From assembly GCF_003012935.1 (NCBI RefSeq), contig NZ_PUDR01000009.1, forward strand, positions 208,676 to 250,872: a stretch of 42,197 nt of DNA, read 5' to 3'. Positions 41,006-42,197 of this stretch are shown here, piece by piece. The notes under the pieces were generated by a model. That model saw only the letters and a list, made by a program, of their open reading frames with translations, did no database searches and was not told the origin of the DNA. This DNA comes from Pannonibacter carbonis. GTDB taxonomy: Bacteria; Pseudomonadota; Alphaproteobacteria; Rhizobiales; Stappiaceae. Each line of letters begins with the position of its first letter. The first letter of the stretch is position 1. The translations under genes and the position numbers were made by a program.

Positions 41006-42061
41006 TTAGGAGGGCTGCTGAGTGGCAAAAGGCTTGAGGTGATCTAAATGGACGCCTTTGAATAGCATCGAATCCATGGCCGTTTTCAGGGCCATTGTGC
41101 GCACATCACCATGCCCGTACCTGTCGGCTTCCCCGCCAAGCGCTCGCCCTTGAAGCATTTCCACGTCCTGTATCAAGACACGGGCTTCAGCTGCGAAGTC
41201 AGCGAAGTTATGACGAAAGCTTCTGAATGAGACTCTGGGGCGATCTATGCCAATAGACTTCAAAAATGACCTGAAGTGGATTGAATAGTTCGAAGACAGC
41301 TTCGCCTTTCCGCCCTCTGTGGCTTCCGGGAATAGCCTTAAGTACCCCTTGAGCCGCTGGCTTTCTACATAGTCGAGGAATCCCAGAGCGATTAGCCGAG
41401 GGTGGATGGGTAGAATCCGCTTGGATGTCTTATTCTTGAGGCTCTTACCCTCATCGTTCGCATTGATTGAGATGCAAGGAATGCCTGTGACGTGAATAAC
41501 ATCACTGCAATGAAGTTGAAGTATCTCGTTTGGTCTAGCACCTGTGTGCAGCCCAATCAACGGCGTCCAGTAATAATGGCTATTATACATCATAAAAGTA
41601 CCGTGTGTCTTCCAGTGAATACCTGAAAGACATCCAGTGAACATTGGCGCTGAGAAGATTTGGTTAAGCTCGCCAATCTTGAAGGGCTCCCACTGGTCTT
41701 TTTCTGAGACACCTTTGGAGCGAACCGCCATGCCTTCAAAGATATTTCTCAATGAATCCAATTGGTTACGCCTGCTCCAGTCGAAAAGGGACGAGAGTGC
41801 GCGGAGGTCTGTGTTGATGGTGGCATTTGCAAGCCGGGGCAGCTCAAGTCGCCTAGATTCCTCCGCAACTTGTCCGATTGGCAGAGACTTGAGCCGACTC
41901 TTTTTCCGCCAATTTGGTGCCACGTCCATCAACCAGCTCTTGAAGCGTGCCGCGTCTGACTTGGTGTAGTCAGTGATAGGCTTGTCTCCAACCAGTTCGA
42001 TAAATGTGTCTACCGACGATACAAACTTGTCCCGTGTTTGGTCTCGCCAAATGTCTCTAAG
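41006..42061 (-). pseudogene. Phage-type tyrosine integrase, 5' end cut by an IS
   Basis: The catalytic domain is intact: LHTGARPNEILQL (first arginine), KNKTSKRILPIHP (lysine region), SFRSFRHNFADF (H-x-x-R) and a tyrosine in GGEADRYGHG. The core-binding domain is also present: the frame continues upstream of the first ATG (41932) through DTFIELVGDKPITDYTK to about 42061, then runs into a stop at 42062-42064 where IS-like sequence begins. The usual start codon and N-terminal arm domain are therefore missing, which suggests the gene was interrupted. An internal TTG/ATG near 41932 would give a 308-residue fragment. Phage or genomic-island integration was its likely function. Confidence 0.75.
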
Positions 42062-42197
42062 CTACCCCCGGAAAATCGGACAGTGACGGAAGCTACGATC
42101 TGACGTCTGCTGGTCTCCAAGAACGAGGAGATCAGGACATGAAGAAACGCAGGAACCATGATGCTGGGTTCAAGGCCCGCGTGGCGCTGGAGGCCGT
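42058..42197 (+). mobile_element. Left end of an IS3-family insertion sequence (partial)
   Basis: From about 42058-42066 the sequence changes to an IS-like end (GCTACCCCCGGAAAATCGG, 42061-42079), which resembles IS3-family inverted repeats, followed by a transposase start. The exact tip and the target duplication cannot be fixed because only one end is in the window. It interrupts the integrase gene. Confidence 0.65.
42139..42197 (+). CDS. IS3-family transposase OrfA, partial
   Basis: The frame starts at ATG 42139 with AGGAG upstream and reads MKKRRNHDAGFKARVALEA before the window ends. The (K/R)RxxFDxxFKxxVALEA-like opening is the standard start of IS3-family OrfA, an HTH DNA-binding protein that joins OrfB by programmed frameshift. 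Only the first 19 codons are visible. Confidence 0.75.
   Translation, partial: MKKRRNHDAGFKARVALEA

Noticed and set aside
1-42197. CRISPR array, rRNA or riboswitch
   Set aside because: No regularly spaced short repeats with unique spacers, no rRNA-like sequence and no leader resembling a known riboswitch were seen.

Overview
The window is GC-rich chromosomal DNA from an alphaproteobacterium. It is most likely a member of the Hyphomicrobiales, possibly Stappiaceae-like. That placement rests on a BA14K-type envelope protein, a SpuC/PuuA/GntR/PotFGHI polyamine block, an Irr-type iron box and Fnr/FixK-type boxes. The last ~5 kb (about 37.0-42.2 kb) is different: lower GC, many CTAG and CATATG words, phage-type genes and long non-coding stretches. 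It looks like a degraded mobile island or prophage remnant, and it is cut by an IS3-family element at the right edge.

Layout. 0.1-1.3 kb: SCP-x-type thiolase (-). 1.3-1.7 kb: candidate small RNA. 1.7-5.7 kb: LPS-core-type glycosyltransferase (+), a receiver/HD-GYP protein that has lost the catalytic residues of both domains (-), a flavoprotein overlapping a YaiI/DUF188 gene (+). 5.9-6.3 kb: BA14K-like exported protein. 6.5-6.7 kb: palindromic repeat element flanked by near-duplicate terminator hairpins. 6.8-16.6 kb: polyamine module with a class III aminotransferase, gamma-glutamylputrescine synthetase-like gene, GntR regulator, a divergent second glutamine-synthetase-like gene and the potFGHI importer. 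16.8-19.5 kb: FemAB/GNAT-like protein and both subunits of a 3-oxoacid CoA-transferase. 19.9-22.1 kb: GGDEF-EAL protein. 22.1-25.0 kb: ferric-iron permease and binding protein with an Irr-like box but no ATPase gene. 25.1-28.9 kb: Thr/Ser dehydratase and an acyl-CoA-synthetase/GNAT fusion. 29.1-29.3 kb: MITE-like inverted-repeat element. 29.4-35.0 kb: universal stress protein, TPP enzyme, BON-LysM protein Kbp, small conserved protein, APH/P-loop kinase. 35.0-36.8 kb: TauE-AzlC-AzlD exporter operon. 37-42.2 kb: serine recombinase, structured non-coding DNA, ParB-like protein, a 58-residue gene, three direct repeats, truncated tyrosine integrase, IS3-type transposase start.

How the parts work together. 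The polyamine module can import putrescine-type amines (PotFGHI), gamma-glutamylate them (PuuA-like) or transaminate them (SpuC-like). A GntR/FadR regulator probably controls it through GTGATCAC palindromes found in both of its flanking intergenic regions. The thiolase and the CoA-transferase fit acetoacetyl-CoA and ketone-body turnover. Fnr-like boxes lie upstream of the universal stress gene and of the APH/P-loop kinase, which suggests a small low-oxygen response. The strongest leads for something new are the island's structured non-coding DNA, its direct repeats next to the integrase, and the doubly degenerate receiver/HD-GYP protein.
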